From assembly GCA_033030425.1 (NCBI GenBank), contig JAUFSD010000005.1, positions 806,001 to 870,000 on the forward strand: DNA of 64,000 bases, given 5' to 3'. Below the pieces are notes generated by a model. The model worked only from the letters and a program-made list of their open reading frames with translations, did not search any database and had not been told where the DNA came from. This document shows, one piece after another, positions 1 through 13,144 of this stretch (position 1 is the first letter of the stretch; each line of letters begins with the position of its first letter). The stretch comes from Verpa conica (taxonomy: Eukaryota; Ascomycota; Pezizomycetes; Pezizales; Morchellaceae). The position numbers were made by a program, and so were the translations under genes.

Positions 1-3000
1 CAGTTAAGTTGCCGAATAAACAGCGATACATATGTATGTATGTACGAATTTCGACTTTATAGCAATTGATATAATATTCTATGATGGATATGCGGCTAGC
101 TAGGAGCCTTTCTGCGGTACAGTATATAGTCCATTATTTCTCTGATTTAAATATATCCCTGTTCTTATCTACATGAGTGCTTTATGGCGCACTTTATGCC
201 ATGCTCACATGTACATGTATGGCCAGGTATTTCCCCGTTACACTAACATAGGTTATGAACGACAGCTGCTGCCTTGCATAGATGATCCATGACAAACTAT
301 CTTGTTTCTTTTCTTCTGCCCTTTAAGCAGCACCCAAATGATCTTTCATGTTACAATTAAAACTTACTTGTAATACCTTTCTGTTCGTAAAACTCCTCCT
401 TACAGCTGGTATTTACTCAAGTCATGACAAAGCAATCGAACTCATGCAACATCAGTAAACTTTTTATATGCAGTGCAGAATAGAGGCTTTAATCTCCTCG
501 TACGTATCGTTCGACAACGATGGAACTATATAATTCTTTCTACATACAAAAACCGTAAAGCTCCCATCTAGTAAGGTACCTTCAAAAACTCCGTACTAGA
601 GGCCGGAGCTTCTTTGTATTATCCACAACCAAAATTAGAATATATTTACTCCCCTGGACAAAGAGCAATCAGCTGACTGAAAAGTGATCAGAGCTGTTAG
701 CTTTCTCCAATTTAAGACTACCAATGTAATTACTAAGAGATCTAAACCTTTTAAAACAATACAGCAGCAGTTATCCCACTCACCAGGGAATGTACTAGTA
801 CGAGCAGCACCCGAATCATTCCTGTAACTCATGTATAGTACGCTTGTCGTGTACATAGCTAGTCTATAATAATATATTTATAAAGAAATAACCTCAAGAC
901 CTGTATATTTGACTAACTTTTGTGTTGGGTCTTACAAATCAGGCTAGAATATTCGACCCTTCTAGAATACCCTTCCTAATTAATTAGTTGTCGGACTCGG
1001 ATAAAACGAGTACACTATAATATAACTAATAAGTATGCTAGTGTAATCAAAGTCCTGAAAATAATATGAATTATTTTAGTAAGATGTTGCCTAAAATACG
1101 TATATATGTCAGAGAACCACTTTACAGGCACTAGCCTATAGATAGCAGCAGCAAACTAAGAGATTCATCTCATACCTAATATATCTCTCTTGAAAAGATT
1201 ACAAGCAGAGAAATTACCAATACTGCATGTATTCAAACAATTAAGCCGACAGCTGGCCCATAAACAAGCGTACTTCAGCCTTATTATAAAGAATTTGACC
1301 AGAACTGTGGAAAGTGGAATACAGCTGGGGCATCGAACTAGTTAATGAGCAGAATGACTAAGTGATAATGAGGGTAGTGGTAGACATATCTAACTCGTCT
1401 AGATATCTAACACTCGATTGATGCGGCCAATTCACTGGTGAACGTAGCGTAAGAATAAAAGAGGTGGGTCCATAAGGCAGAAATAAGCCTTTGATAGAGA
1501 TGAAAAGAAGTGAACAATGTTGAGAGAACTCTATAGCTACTGTAGTACGTATGACGTGATGTGGTTACTACATGTAGTCTATAGAGCATTCTTACAACCA
1601 CAGCCCACGTACTGTGTATAGTACTTTACCCCCTTGTGCATCAATTTACCGAAAGTCTATATATTCTGTACCTGTTCTGTCTATTATTTTACTACAGCTG
1701 TTATTTTAAGACTTGATGGCAGCTCAAGTATTCGCCCACCATAAGGCATGTAGTCCACCCCACCAACCCTTATCGATAAGAGACGGCAAATTCCGCCGTC
1801 AGCCAGCAGGTCCAGTCTCTCCCAACCAACACCTTGACCATCTGCTGAGCAAACTTAGCTATAGATCATGTAGCCATAATAGCAGCCTAAATAGCTAGGT
1901 AAAGACAGTTGTGCCTACGATTTGCCCTCTAGTGTATTCTCGAGCACTCTAGACCTTGTATAGTCATGTCCCTCAGCCATAGTTTCATTACTCAACACTA
2001 GAGCGCTTCACACAGCTTCAGTACTAGTGGCAAAAGCAAGACCAATCGTTGAGACCTCCCAAAAAAGCCCCTTTAATGCCTTGGACTAAATTGAAATAAC
2101 GTATCCTCAAACTAGTCCTGTCTTATGGATAAACGCAGATGATCTTAGAGTACAGCTACGCTGATGGCGCTCATACCAACAATCCAAACTCCAAACGTCT
2201 GCATAGACTAAAGAGAAGATAATCCAAACTCGCGGTCTAATGACGTGAATGCCAGGGATTGTGCTGCCGGGAGAAGTCTCTAAATCTTTCTTCCGTACGA
2301 AAGGGATCGGCACATAGACGAGTTTTCCCGAAGGGCGAGTAAGAACCGACAGATCCGTACACCCGGAATCCAGCACTGTCAATCAAAGTACGAGGAGTGT
2401 ACTTTGGGGGCCCACCGTTATCAGAACTACCGGGTCCTACACCTTACACACTTCCAATTACGACGACTTTCTCGCAGAATAACATCTAGATGCATCTCAT
2501 ATCGGGTTAAATTTGTACTGGTGGGACGATCGTCTAGCGCTAAAAACGTACAGGGGTCAAATCCAATCATTGGTCTGCCGCAACTAAAGCTGTCTAAGTA
2601 ATAATATAGCTCCGCAGCAACCTATTTCACTCCTAGAAGATCTTACTATCATCAAGAAGTTCGGCCTCGTTCAACTACCCCTCCCCCCCGTAGAGGATGA
2701 GAAGTGTGTTTGCGGAAAAGGTTGGCCCCTTCACTGCCAACAGGCCCCACCCTATCGGACACAAACCGATAGCGGGCGTAATATGCATAGGCATGTTAAT
2801 AATACATTGCAGTACCTTTAGCCCCACAATTCGCCCGCGTTTATGCCCGGCTATTTTGATCGGCACTAACTCACTGTAAGAACTTTCTACCACTAATATT
2901 GCCAGAACTAAAATTGATCATGTGACAGGATTTAAGTGGTTAACATCCTGATAAAACGGTCACATGATAAATATTAATTGCTACATCATGAGTGCATACG

Positions 3001-3982
3001 TGGGAATTTAACCTCGCTTTTGAGTTACCAACCCTCCCTGCATCTCCCCCCCCCGCAAATCTGTCCCAACAATCGGGTGTTCTAATTTTTCTTTCCACCC
3101 CCCGCTGCTACAAGATAAGATCGATATTTTGATCCCTCAAAAAAAAGGTGGGGAGTATGAGACCACGTGGGATTTCAAAATCAACCATCTCCCAAAGTGC
3201 TAATATAACAAGAGGTATTACCTACCAGGAAAAAATCCCACTCGACGATTACATCTATTAGATACAATTTTATTTCTTCGATTGCAGAAGACGCGGGGGG
3301 GGTAAACCTTTTCCCTGGGCCGTCATATTTACGAAGCATCTCGATCCCGTTTATTACATTGCCATCATTATTTGCAAATACGAATCATCGGCAATCACTC
3401 GATTAAAATCGTTACGGCATCAGTTCCTCAGCCGCACAATGAATGAATGGGGTCTGCAGTTGTGACTGCGCTCCGGGTCAGACCAACACTACATTTTATG
3501 CATGTACCTCATCAAGCCCCCATTCGCTTAAGTCCCATCGTACCGGTATTTTCTGCCGACTTTTTGCTTTTTTCTCGGTTTCAACAGCACTACATATTCA
3601 TAGCGATCGCCCGAAACCTCTAAACCACTGAAAACCGATGTGTAGATGTGATATAGTAGTCTGAATTAATTCTAATGTTACATATGAGACTCGTTATCCT
3701 TATTCGTGATCATTATACGTCCTCCGTCATCGTTATTCGTTCTTGTTAAGTACTCGTCCATGCATGAAACAATAATTAACGCCGTACACCCCCCCTCCCA
3801 AAATAAATCACATCCCGCCACCAACTCCCCAGCCCCAGCGCCATCATTATGATACCCCGCCGCGCCTAACACCATTTATACAGAATGGGCCAGTACAAAT
3901 GTACAGTCTAGATCCAGATCTAGAGAGGCATTAAAAAAAGATAAAAGAAAAATAAGAACACAAGAACGCCAATAGCCTTCCC
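1..3982. other. Gene-free TA-rich region
   Basis: No convincing gene is visible; the open frames are short and lack recognisable motifs. The sequence is TA-rich with many CTAG and TATA-type words, broken by a C-rich tract near 3040-3110. A CACGTG E-box lies near 3174 and an imperfect hairpin at 2917-2968. The right end is the 3' flank of the gene read on the minus strand from 6425. It may be decayed repeat DNA, but no element ends were recognised. Confidence 0.6.
2917..2968. repeat. Imperfect inverted repeat
   Basis: The arms ATCATGTGAC (2917-2926) and GTCACATGAT (2959-2968) are exact inverted copies. The next inner bases AGGAT (2927-2931) and ATCCT (2944-2948) also pair. It could be a small hairpin or a pair of protein sites. 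No target duplication was seen, so it is not called a transposon. Confidence 0.5.
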
Positions 3983-6425
3983 TTACCAGGCCATATTGAA
4001 ACCCTCAAGCTTCCTGACACAGAACTCAATTAATGCTCCGCCATTCTCCGCCATCCAGCTACTACCCCAAGACTTGAGGGGCCATTCGACCCGCAGATAT
4101 TGATCATCAACGTATGGCTCTTCTAGCTCGTCATCGTCCCAGAAGCTCTTACGTGTTGACAAGAGATCATCATCGTTGATGGGGTCCCTGTATGCATGTC
4201 TTGAGATATCTGTCGAATTCAATTAGCTTCTTGTTCAATCTTTTGAGTAATTGAGGGGGAATCCGTACTTGCGGGGTTGAATGGTTGCTGCCGTTTCTTT
4301 GCAGCCAACCTCTTCATTGTCCAATGAGGACTTAGATCTTCAGACTTGTTGAACTTCCTCCTCCGGGGAGAGAGAAGGGGTTCAAGCTTGCGAGGCGCTT
4401 TCGACATGGTGATATTGAAGCGGGACATATTAGGACTTCGGGGAGTTCGAGGAGTTTTAGGGACCGACAACATCTTTGAGACTAAAGTCTATTAGTAGAG
4501 TAATGGTATAATAGAGTCAATGTGAAACGTACTCTCGAATTCATCCTTCTTCGACGGTGTAAGTACCAAGCGCCTTACAGTCTTCTTGACTTCGATGGAA
4601 GGTACCTGAAGGAAGTTGTTTCCTTCTTTTTTCTCGTCGGCAGCATCGGTGGTCTCGATATATCTGGCTTCCTCGATATCCTTTGTGGCTGTCTCTGCAT
4701 CAATATCCTCTTTGGCCTCCTTCTGTAGCTGTTCCTCGCTTATATCCTCGGTTCCTTCTTCAGCCATTTCATCATCCTCGCTCATGGTAACATCCTCTTC
4801 GATAGGATCGTCAACAATTGCAGAATCACCGGCTTGTGTTTCTTCAACATCGGGAACGAAATCGACGATTTCTTCGTCGGTGCTCATATCTGTATCCTCT
4901 GCGATGATATTTGAAACCTCATCAGTGTCCTCTTCCATTTTATCCGCTTCTGACTCTTTCTCTTCCACCTCTGGCTCCTTATCCTCCATTTCGACCTTCG
5001 CTTCTTCCTTGACCTTTTTCTTAGACTTCTTTTCGTCTTCCTTTTCGTTCTCAGATGCTTCTGACTCTGCTTCCTCTGCCTTTACCTTTCGTCGTACCAA
5101 TTTCTTCTTTTCCTTCTTTTCTTCCTTCTTCTCCTCCTTCTCAGTTTCCTTCTCGCTCTCCTCCTCTTCCTTCATCTCATTCTCTTCCTCCTCTTTGATC
5201 TTAGGCTTAGATAACCTTCGCTTTACTACAATGACATCATCCTCACGTGCCTTCTCTTCTTCCTCCTCCTCCTCCACAGTCGTTGGTAAAGAAGGTTTTA
5301 CTGTTCTCCTCCTAGCTGACCTCCTTGGCGGTTCGTCCTCCTCATCGTCTGCCTCTTCCTCCTCCTTCTTGGCTACTCCCTTGGGCGATGATGGACCTAG
5401 ATTTACTAATTCATCGGTACCGAGTCTCTTCTGGGTCCGCTCCTTAATGGCAGTGTCTTTGGCTGAGATTTCGGCGTTGACTTCATTCTTTTCTGAGTCT
5501 TTCTTATCTGCGTCTTCGACTTCCATATCGATACCTGAGTCCCTATCCTCTTCCTTCTCTTCTTCCATCTCCTCCTTCCCTTCCTTCTCTTCCTTCCCTA
5601 CTTCCTCTACCTTCTCTAATTTCTCTTCCATGGGCATGTCCTTCTCCAACTCTTCCCCTTTGACGCCATCATTCGAGCTAGAAGTAGCCTGTTCCGTCGA
5701 GGTAGGGTCGGAATCAGCGTCACCCTCGCTTGAAGCGGCAGTGGTAGTCGTACTAATAGTAGCGTCTTCAATATCCATACTGTCTTCTGTTGTAGTCTCT
5801 GTAGCCTCTGCCATCTCAACACTGATGCCTGATCACGGGTGTTAGTACCTGGTAGCTACGAGTGATATTTCATGATTCTTGGTCAATGGAGGAAGGTACC
5901 GGTGAAAGTGGAAGCATCAAAAAGTTTGATGTCCTCTACGGTCTCCACCGATGACATGGGATCGAGCACTGTATCGAGGTCAAGGTCTTCGTCGGATTCC
6001 ATACAAATACCGGAATCTACACGTTGCAGCTGTCGTTTGAACTGGTCTCGTCGACGCAGACGTACAAACTCGAGGGACTTCTTTGACGGGCTAGAGATAG
6101 AGTTCCGCTTGCGTTGAGGCTTCTTGGTTGCAAGCCTCTTCTGGCTTGGAAGGAAAAGGGCATCCCGGTTGTCAAGGAGGCGGACTTTACAATTGCTGGG
6201 GGGAGGGATGATTTCTCCCTCGATAAGGGTCCGCTTGGCTCCCTGTGTAACAGGATCGAGAATGAATCGAGGAGCCTTTGCAAATGTCCAGGAGCGACGG
6301 GCACCTGTGGGAACAATAAGACGAGGCTCAAAAGTGCCCGCCAGGCGAGCTCGCTTGTTGGGAGTGGGAATAGTAATTGATGCCGACTTGCGTTTCAGGC
6401 ATGCTGGTGGGCTTGGGGGAAACAT
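3983..6425 (-). CDS. Acidic, Glu/Lys-rich predicted nuclear protein, unknown function
   Basis: I do not recognise the family. Exons on the minus strand are 5900-6425, 4533-5828, 4269-4481 and 3983-4209. Each junction has GT/AG ends and keeps the frame, and the first intron holds a TACTAAC branch site. The product is about 753 residues. The first ~175 residues are basic, with a nuclear-signal-like KRARL and the stretch KKPQRKRN. Residues ~180-600 are low-complexity Glu/Lys/Asp/Ser. The last ~140 residues are ordered-looking, with TP and SP sites (TPRTPRSP), an acidic patch WDDDELEE and a tryptophan-rich tail ending MAW. This layout suggests a nuclear scaffold or chromatin protein with proline-directed phosphosites, but that is inference. 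The start at 6425 was chosen because the context fits and the upstream Met at 6455 adds only ten residues. Confidence 0.78.
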
Positions 6426-9318
6426 TATGGGCAAACAAAACAAGAGATGAGACAAAAGCTATAATTCTTTTGCCAGGAATAAGGTACTGAGGATTAAGAT
6501 ACAAAGGGTAATAATATAACAGATTTTTGGGAAGAGAGTGCTGTGCAATTGAAATGCGGCAATGGATGGTTTTGAGGCGGGGGAAGAGGGGAGGGAGGGT
6601 ATTTGAATTATCCGGGTAGACAGTTCTCGACTGGATGTCTTAATATTTTTTTTTCTTATTCTTATGCCGGAACCCACGTCGGTGAAAGGGAAAAGAACGG
6701 ATAGAATCGAGAGATTGCCGAACCAGCGGTTACAAAATGGTTTCAAACGGACAGATCTCTTACAAAGGCAGGGCCGCTAATTAGTAAAACGTTTAAAAAT
6801 AAGAATAATAGCAAAAAAAAAAAGGCAGAAAAAGACAATAAATTAACCTGCAAAGCGAGACCAGCAATTGAAATGATTTCTTAGGGGGATTTAACATTGG
6901 TAATTGCACTTTTGGAGGGGGGGCCCCCAATTGTGAGGAGATGTCCTAATAGCACTAGAGTAACTATCTTACTCTCACTCTCACTCTCTTTCTCTCCACC
7001 ACCCCACCTTGGCTATCTAACAAGCCATGCTGTCATACATAGCCATCATGAGACCCTTCTACCCCGGCCGCGGCGATATAACCAGTAGGCTACCGGCTAC
7101 AGATACTCAACTCATGTCGTTGCGATGGGATAAGAAACGCAGAGACGTGTCCGCCGGACGCGAGGGAAGGGATTGAGTGGATTGACGTGGAGCCAGTCAC
7201 TCGGTGTGCGGCGATGAGGTCGGCAGCTTGCCAGCACATGATGGACGGATTGGGATGTAAGAGCTTTCTGCTGGTGCTTGGCGCATCTGGGCCGCATTTC
7301 AACCTAAGCGAAATGGCGTTAGTCAGGGCACATTTTATAACCGGGATATCGTTAGTTTTGCTGGTTGCGCAGCGTGGGGCAAAGAGCTGTGGAGAGTAGG
7401 GCGAATGGATTATTGTGAAGGACGAGAAATTGCAATTGATAGGTGTCTTCTTCTTTCTTTGGTTAAAGAGTATTCTTATTACTATTTCCCCCCTCCCTCC
7501 TCCTTCTCTCCCCTCCCCTCCTCTCTTCTTTCTTCTCCTGCTGCTCCTGCTCCAACTCCGCTACCACCCGCCCACAATTGTGAATTGATTATCGAGTTGC
7601 ATATCGTTTGCTGCGGGAGTAACCGAGCGTGCATACTCGTACATAAACGGTATCTGTAGAACTTGCTGAGAGCCGGTACCCATGACATCAGGCAAAAAAA
7701 CCTGTACGACAACTACCGGCTCAATCTGGCGTCCGTTATTCGGCGAAAGTGACTTGGCGATAATCATATTTAATCACTCGATAGGATTATCCCCTCCAGA
7801 AAGGTCAATGATCTGACCTCTCTCCCTCGCTCACTTTCTCTCTCCCTCTCCCCTCTAGCTCTCGTATCTTACCGGCTCGCACGGGATTACATTACGCGAC
7901 GTAAGCCGCGGATTGTCCCTTCTTTCTTTCCCGTTCTAAAATAAGCACAGCACCAGGCCCCTTTCCTCCCCGACACGTTTAAGACACTCCCTCTCCCCCG
8001 CAGCTCCAGTAGTTCCGAGATACCAAAGAACGCAAGGGAAAGAAATAAAGAAAAATTATAGGTGCAAAACAAGTACACTTTTTGGACAGTTGCATCAACC
8101 TGCATCGCCGGAAGAAGGGCCTCGCTCCGCCCTCTAGATGTGCAGCTCTTGTTTAGTCATGCAGGAGGAGCCCCTACTGTATACTGAGAATGCATTGGTG
8201 GAAGAGAGAGGAGGGGGGGTGAGGGACACTTCCGAGGGTAACTGGGGAATGAACGATATGTTTTAGAAACGCCCGGTTCTGAAGAAACACAAACCCCAAC
8301 AGCGAGATAATGCCCAAGGCACACAAGCCACAAGCCCCCCGTCCCAATCTCTGTCATAGTCCTCATTCTCGTCACCCAGTAGTCCGTAAGCCTAGGAACA
8401 CAAATGCGTAACAGCTTCGTATCGAGAAAAAAAAGAACCTACCAAAGATAGCACGAACAGAACCTCTTGTCTTTGCTAACTATAGGACTCATTTGATTCT
8501 ACTTCTTACAAATACCAACTCAGGAGCTAAAAAATAAATGTGGGGTTATAAATAGCTACACTAGCCGCTCTATAAGCTCTAGCCGCAAACGACTAGTGTT
8601 ATAAGATAACCGAGTGATCGCTTGTGTCTCGAAACCTAGCAATGCTGACTGGAGGTGTGTAAGAATGCGTAAATAGCAGCAGAATACAACCCCACATAAT
8701 CACAGTATTTTCTTTCTTATCTCTTCCCCACATGTGTGGCTTTGGTCTAGATCTTGGCCTGGTAGCACGCTGTACTATACAGTACTCATAACAGGTAAGG
8801 AGATAAAAATGACTTTGTTGGTAAGGCTCCCGGATTCCCTTGATTTAGTAGGTAGATCTGCAACTTAATCCATGCTTTTGAGACCTATACCTCTCGGGCC
8901 ATCTCCGCCTACCCCGAGTAGCCCGAGATAAATGACTTCCGATGACTTATACCTCATTCCTGACTCGTTTGTTGGCATTCGGGTTTAAGAAGCTTCATCG
9001 GATGCTTATACGTACTCCAGACGTGTCAAAACCCCGCGTAATTACATCTTGGCAGCTTGACCAAAGAGTCTTCGATCTTGTGGGGGGCACTCGATATAGA
9101 TTTAGTTATCTACTCTTCCGAGATCTTGACGAGATCAATTGTTCTTATATCTATTTGTCAGCTCTCGATCTTGTGTAGCCTGTGTATCCTTTTAGTGCTC
9201 CTAGACCCTACTTACTATATTTGGCTTTATATATAAACTCAAAAGATAAATTCTAGTTTTGGGCCCATAGATACAAGATAATTCATTCATACACCTAGAG
9301 ATAACCAAAGTTAGAAGA

Positions 9319-9342
9319 ACCCTGGGCAGGACTTGAACCCGC
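9319..9342 (-). other. tRNA 3'-end relic (T arm and acceptor strand)
   Basis: Read on the minus strand, GCGGG, TTCAAGT and CCTGC form a T stem and loop with one G-T pair, including a perfect B-box core GGTTCAAGTCC. It is followed by CCAGGGT, the length of an acceptor strand. No matching 5' half is found in the preceding 150 bases, so this is a broken tRNA or the head of a tRNA-derived SINE, not a working gene. Confidence 0.35.
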
Positions 9343-9956
9343 AGCCTCTAGATATTAACCTAATTATATTTCCGGTAGGATTCCTGTGTGCTGCTGTTTC
9401 GGCAGCGGGACTATGTTTCCGGTTTGTTTTGTGGTTAATTATGCCGTGATCGATAGAGCGTATAAAGAAAGGTTCCTCACTTTGTCATGGATTAAGGATT
9501 TTATAACTCACCTCTAGTGTAATATAATATATAAGGTTCCAAGCTGGCTTGTGGTGCTATAGCGGCGGTTCTTGTGTGTACCAGCTCGCCTCTAGTGTTA
9601 TCCTATATAATATAAAATAGTCGGCGTTATAAGCTAGTACGTACCGGTACTTATGCAAATGGGATATTTTTAAATAGTATCTATGTGATAGAATGAGTTA
9701 TAGGAGTCATGAACTAGCCATATATGCCGATAGTAATAAAGTAATAGCAATTGAAGTCATAGAATATCACTCGGTATATAACTTTCTAGAATAACTTCAC
9801 CTCAGGGTGATGCCTCTTAAGACTATAGATAGAATGAACAGAGCACTTAAATTTCCGCTATTATATAAATCGTGATACATGTGGTCCGGGTGACATTACC
9901 TGCATGTAAGCTTGCTATATTACCAGATGCAGAATTATAAGAGGTAGTTGAATGAA

Positions 9957-9989
9957 TGAATGAATGAATCGTAAGTACATAGAGCCCAA
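9957..9989 (+). repeat. Copy 1 of a short dispersed repeat
   Basis: The stretch matches 13036-13067 as AATCrTAArTACATrGAGCCC with a preceding GAATGAAT run. About 30 bases are shared with a few changes. No element boundary can be drawn. Confidence 0.35.
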
Positions 9990-10732
9990 GCAAGGGCCAT
10001 AAGAGGTAGTCAAAGTTTTGTTACACGTAACTCTAGTCTAATTTAACAGTACTAAACTACTAAGAAACAATTCTTCACGTCTAGAGATGTACAAATTAGT
10101 TTTCTTGGTCTGTTGAATCATATAAAATACCCCGAGAACAGCCCGAGAGATATAGCGTAAGGCGGTTATCAAAGTCTGAACGACGTTCATATATCAAGAG
10201 CCGAGCACTGTCTACTTACTGTCTTATGAGTCTAAAGTATTTCACCGCGTGATCTACAGCTATATATCAGTCGGTAGCATCTCGAGTCCCTTAAGATCAA
10301 TACGCAGGAATACGACGAAATTTAGTCTAAAATAGGCCCTAACTGTCTGATACATAGGGAGGGCTTATGCCTAAAATCATATACAGCCCTTATTTGAGGG
10401 GTAGCTGGTATTATTGTCTAAGCACCGTAACATTTGCTATACCACGTTTGACTTGTAGAATTCAAGAATAATTACCCATGACCATCTAGGCCAAAATGGT
10501 GCTCCGGTCCATCCTAGCCTTTCATGTGGGTAAAGGATAATGGTATCCAAATCACTGGTGGTATCTGGTAAGATTTTGATGTGACCCGAATGACTGCCCA
10601 GCCTTCTCGGTAACACAACACCTCAACACAGCTAGCCTCCTTCACGCCCACCCAGCTTCGCGAGACTCGCAACACCACAGCCTTCCTCCCGATAGATCAC
10701 GTCAATAGGTCTACCGTCACCCAGCAGCTACA

Positions 10733-12495
10733 ATGGCATCCGCCTACAATCTAGAACCACAGACAAAGTAATCCCCCCTCCCTCATACCTATATGTACTC
10801 TAGCTAACACCTTCAAGTGCCAAGGTAATCCTCAAAACTACCCACGGCGACCTCGACATCGAGCTCTGGACCACACAGACTCCCCTCACATCCCGCAACT
10901 TCCTACAACTCTGCTTAGACGGCTACTACACAGACACAGTCTTTCACCGGCTTGTTCCTGACTTCATCCTCCAAGGCGGCGATCCCACCGGTACTGGTCA
11001 TGGTGGCGAGGCAATCTATGATGGCGGACTTTTCGAAGACGAGTTCCACTCGCGTCTACGGTTCAATCGCCGTGGGTTAGTGGGTATGGCGAATTCTGGT
11101 CGCAAGAATGATAATGGCTCGCAGTTCTTCTTAACGCTTGGGGACACGAAGGAACTTACGGGGAGGAATACAATGTTTGGGAAGGTTGTGGGGGATACGA
11201 TCTTTAATCTTGTGAGGATGGGGCAGGGAGAGTGCGAAGAGGGGACCGAGAGACCAGTGTACCCGGTTAAGGTATTGGGCGCAGAGGTGGTAATTAATCC
11301 ATTTGAGGATATGAAGCCGCGAGAGGCAGTCAAGAAGACGGAGACACTTGAAGATGCTGCGGCAGCGAAAGCGAAGAAGGCTGCGGCCAAGAAGAAGAAG
11401 GGTGGTAAAGCGCTGCTGTCCTTTGGCGGTGAGGAAGGTGAAGAGGATGCTCCTGCGCCTATTACGAAGAAGCCGAAATTCAACACTCGTCTTGTCGTTG
11501 CAGCTCCACTCTCCGAGACAATTGAGAGGCAGAGTGAAAAGTCTGTCTCGAAACCTTCCACAACAGGCTCCAAAAATGCCATCACAACAACAGAAACTAT
11601 CACTACTGTCACTTCTACGAGCAAAGATTCACTCTCCGATACCCCTGAGCCTACCAAACCCGCCCCTACCAAACTCGCCCCCAAGGAGCCCACACGCTCC
11701 TCCCGCTCCCCTTCGTCCTCCCCCGAACCCCCCTCTCGCCAATCAACCCTCCTCGCCCAAACAAATGCCCAAATCGCCGCCATAAAACAATCCCTCCGCC
11801 GCGGCCACTCCGAAACACCCTCGGACACAACCAAGAAACCCAAAAAATCCCTCCTAAGCATCCAGAAGGAAATGCTCCCACCCACATCTATTAAAGGCCG
11901 CAAACGAAAACGCGGAAAGCAACGGGAGGCCGATGACGATGACGATGCCATCGACGCAATCAAGCGGTTCCAAAACAAGCTCTCCTCTGCAGCCCCGTCA
12001 CTTCCTGTCGAAGACACACCCATGATTGACACTACCACAAACCCGGTGGACCCCATAACAGATGCGGAGAAGGGGAAGGGGAAGGAGAAGGAGAAAAACG
12101 TATTAGACGAAGATGACGAGTCAACACTGTGTGATCTTCACTTCATCCCGCATTGTGCATCGTGCGGCCTTTACGATCGTAACTCCAGGAGTCCAAGTCC
12201 TGATGCAAGCGATAAGTTATGGAGTCATACCTTGAGCTTTGAGAAGGATAGGCTAGGGAAGGACTTGACGTGGAAGAAGAGGAACGAGGAATTGACGGTT
12301 ATCGATCCGAGGGAGAAGGAGAAGGAGATTTTAGGAGCTAAGAAGGGTAGAGGTGAGGGAGGGAAGGGGGCATTTAGGAAGGATAGTGGGAAGGGTGGAA
12401 CAGAATGGGGTAGGAGGCGAGAGGAGGGGGGTTCTGGGAGTGGTGGGAGGAGTGAGAGGGGGGGTGGCTCGAGTGAGAGGGGTAGGAGGAGGTGA
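10733..12495 (+). CDS. CWC27: Spliceosomal cyclophilin-type protein CWC27
   Basis: Exons 10733-10767 and 10818-12495 encode about 570 residues. The 50-base intron has a GCTAAC branch site. The nearer AG at 10824 would give a stop at once, so the AG at 10817 is used, giving the family start MASAYNLEPQTNAKVIL. CWC27 is a late-stage spliceosome component of the nineteen-complex-associated (CWC) set. Residues ~10-170 form the cyclophilin fold, with FHRLVPDFILQGGDPTGTG and NGSQFF. At the place of the cyclophilin A Trp121 there is Glu (TKELTGRN), and His126 is replaced by Asn. Loss of Trp121 is known for human CWC27, so prolyl isomerase activity is probably weak or absent. The rest is Lys/Ser-rich and disordered, with a conserved late block STLCDLHFIPHCASCGLYD near residue 460 and an RS/G-rich tail. 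Confidence 0.95.
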
Positions 12496-13144
12496 TGGGT
12501 TCTTGGAATGAAGTGTATGAATAGTTGAAGAATACTCTGGTATAAAATTATAGCTTTTGTCTTGTGTGCGCATTTTCTCGGCTTCAGAACGGATTATAAC
12601 AAGTGTTTGTGTTAGAAAAGTACTTTTTCCTAGATATCTAGTTACCCTCGCAGGACATGTTCTTCAACGGGCTGTGGGTGATGAACTATGAAGTAAAATA
12701 TAGCCAACCTATCCATGTCTAGAAGCAAAAGAATCTGTGCGAAGAAACTAGACCCCTAACTCTGAGTTTCCACAACCTATTACGGCAACTGTGAATTGAT
12801 CTAAAGCGATTACTTGTATCCGGACAGCAAAGTTTGTCCTCTCAGACTTTTGTATCTGAAATTTTTAATCCCTTAGAGCGACTTCTTTCAACTTAGTAAC
12901 TAGCACAAGAAATAGGTACATGTAGCCGCGGCAGATTATTTTCACATATGCGAGCTGACAGAACCCTTCAAAAGCTACACCTACACCCATCACAAGCAAT
13001 CACTCGCCAGATCAAACACAGCACCAGGGCCAAAGTGAATGAATTAATCATAAATACATGGAGCCCCAGAGCCAAAGTAACACATAAATATTAAAACTCC
13101 TGAAAGTCTTGGGTCCCTGGCGAGTAAGCTCATGGGATTATATT
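12496..13144. other. 3' flank of CWC27 and TA-rich spacer
   Basis: No gene is visible. The stretch 13013-13075 carries two close copies of CAGrGCCAAAGT around copy 2 of the dispersed repeat (13036-13067). Confidence 0.5.
13036..13067 (+). repeat. Copy 2 of a short dispersed repeat
   Basis: This pairs with 9957-9989 as described there: AATCATAAATACATGGAGCC against AATCGTAAGTACATAGAGCC. It lies about 80 bases left of the Mutator-like element. Confidence 0.35.

Larger units (their letters stand above)
6426..10732. other. Intergenic region between divergent genes
   Basis: This holds the promoter side of the acidic-protein gene (left) and of CWC27 (right). From 6.9 to 8.4 kb there are CT-rich tracts typical of fungal promoters (6963-6998, 7495-7560, 7817-7862). 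From about 8.4 kb it becomes TA-rich and looks like decayed repeat DNA, with a tRNA T-arm relic at 9319-9342 and a GAAT run near 9950-9968. No protein gene is supported; the longest frames are under 90 residues and without motifs. Confidence 0.6.

Noticed and set aside
4616..5845. 409-residue Ser-rich open frame on the plus strand
   Set aside because: It is the complement of the Glu/Lys-rich exon of the minus-strand gene (GAA/GAG codons read backwards as TTC/CTC/TCC). It has no motif and no splice or promoter support.
11016..12056. 346-residue open frame antisense to CWC27
   Set aside because: It lies wholly opposite a clear CWC27 exon and has biased Ser/Val composition typical of an antisense shadow.
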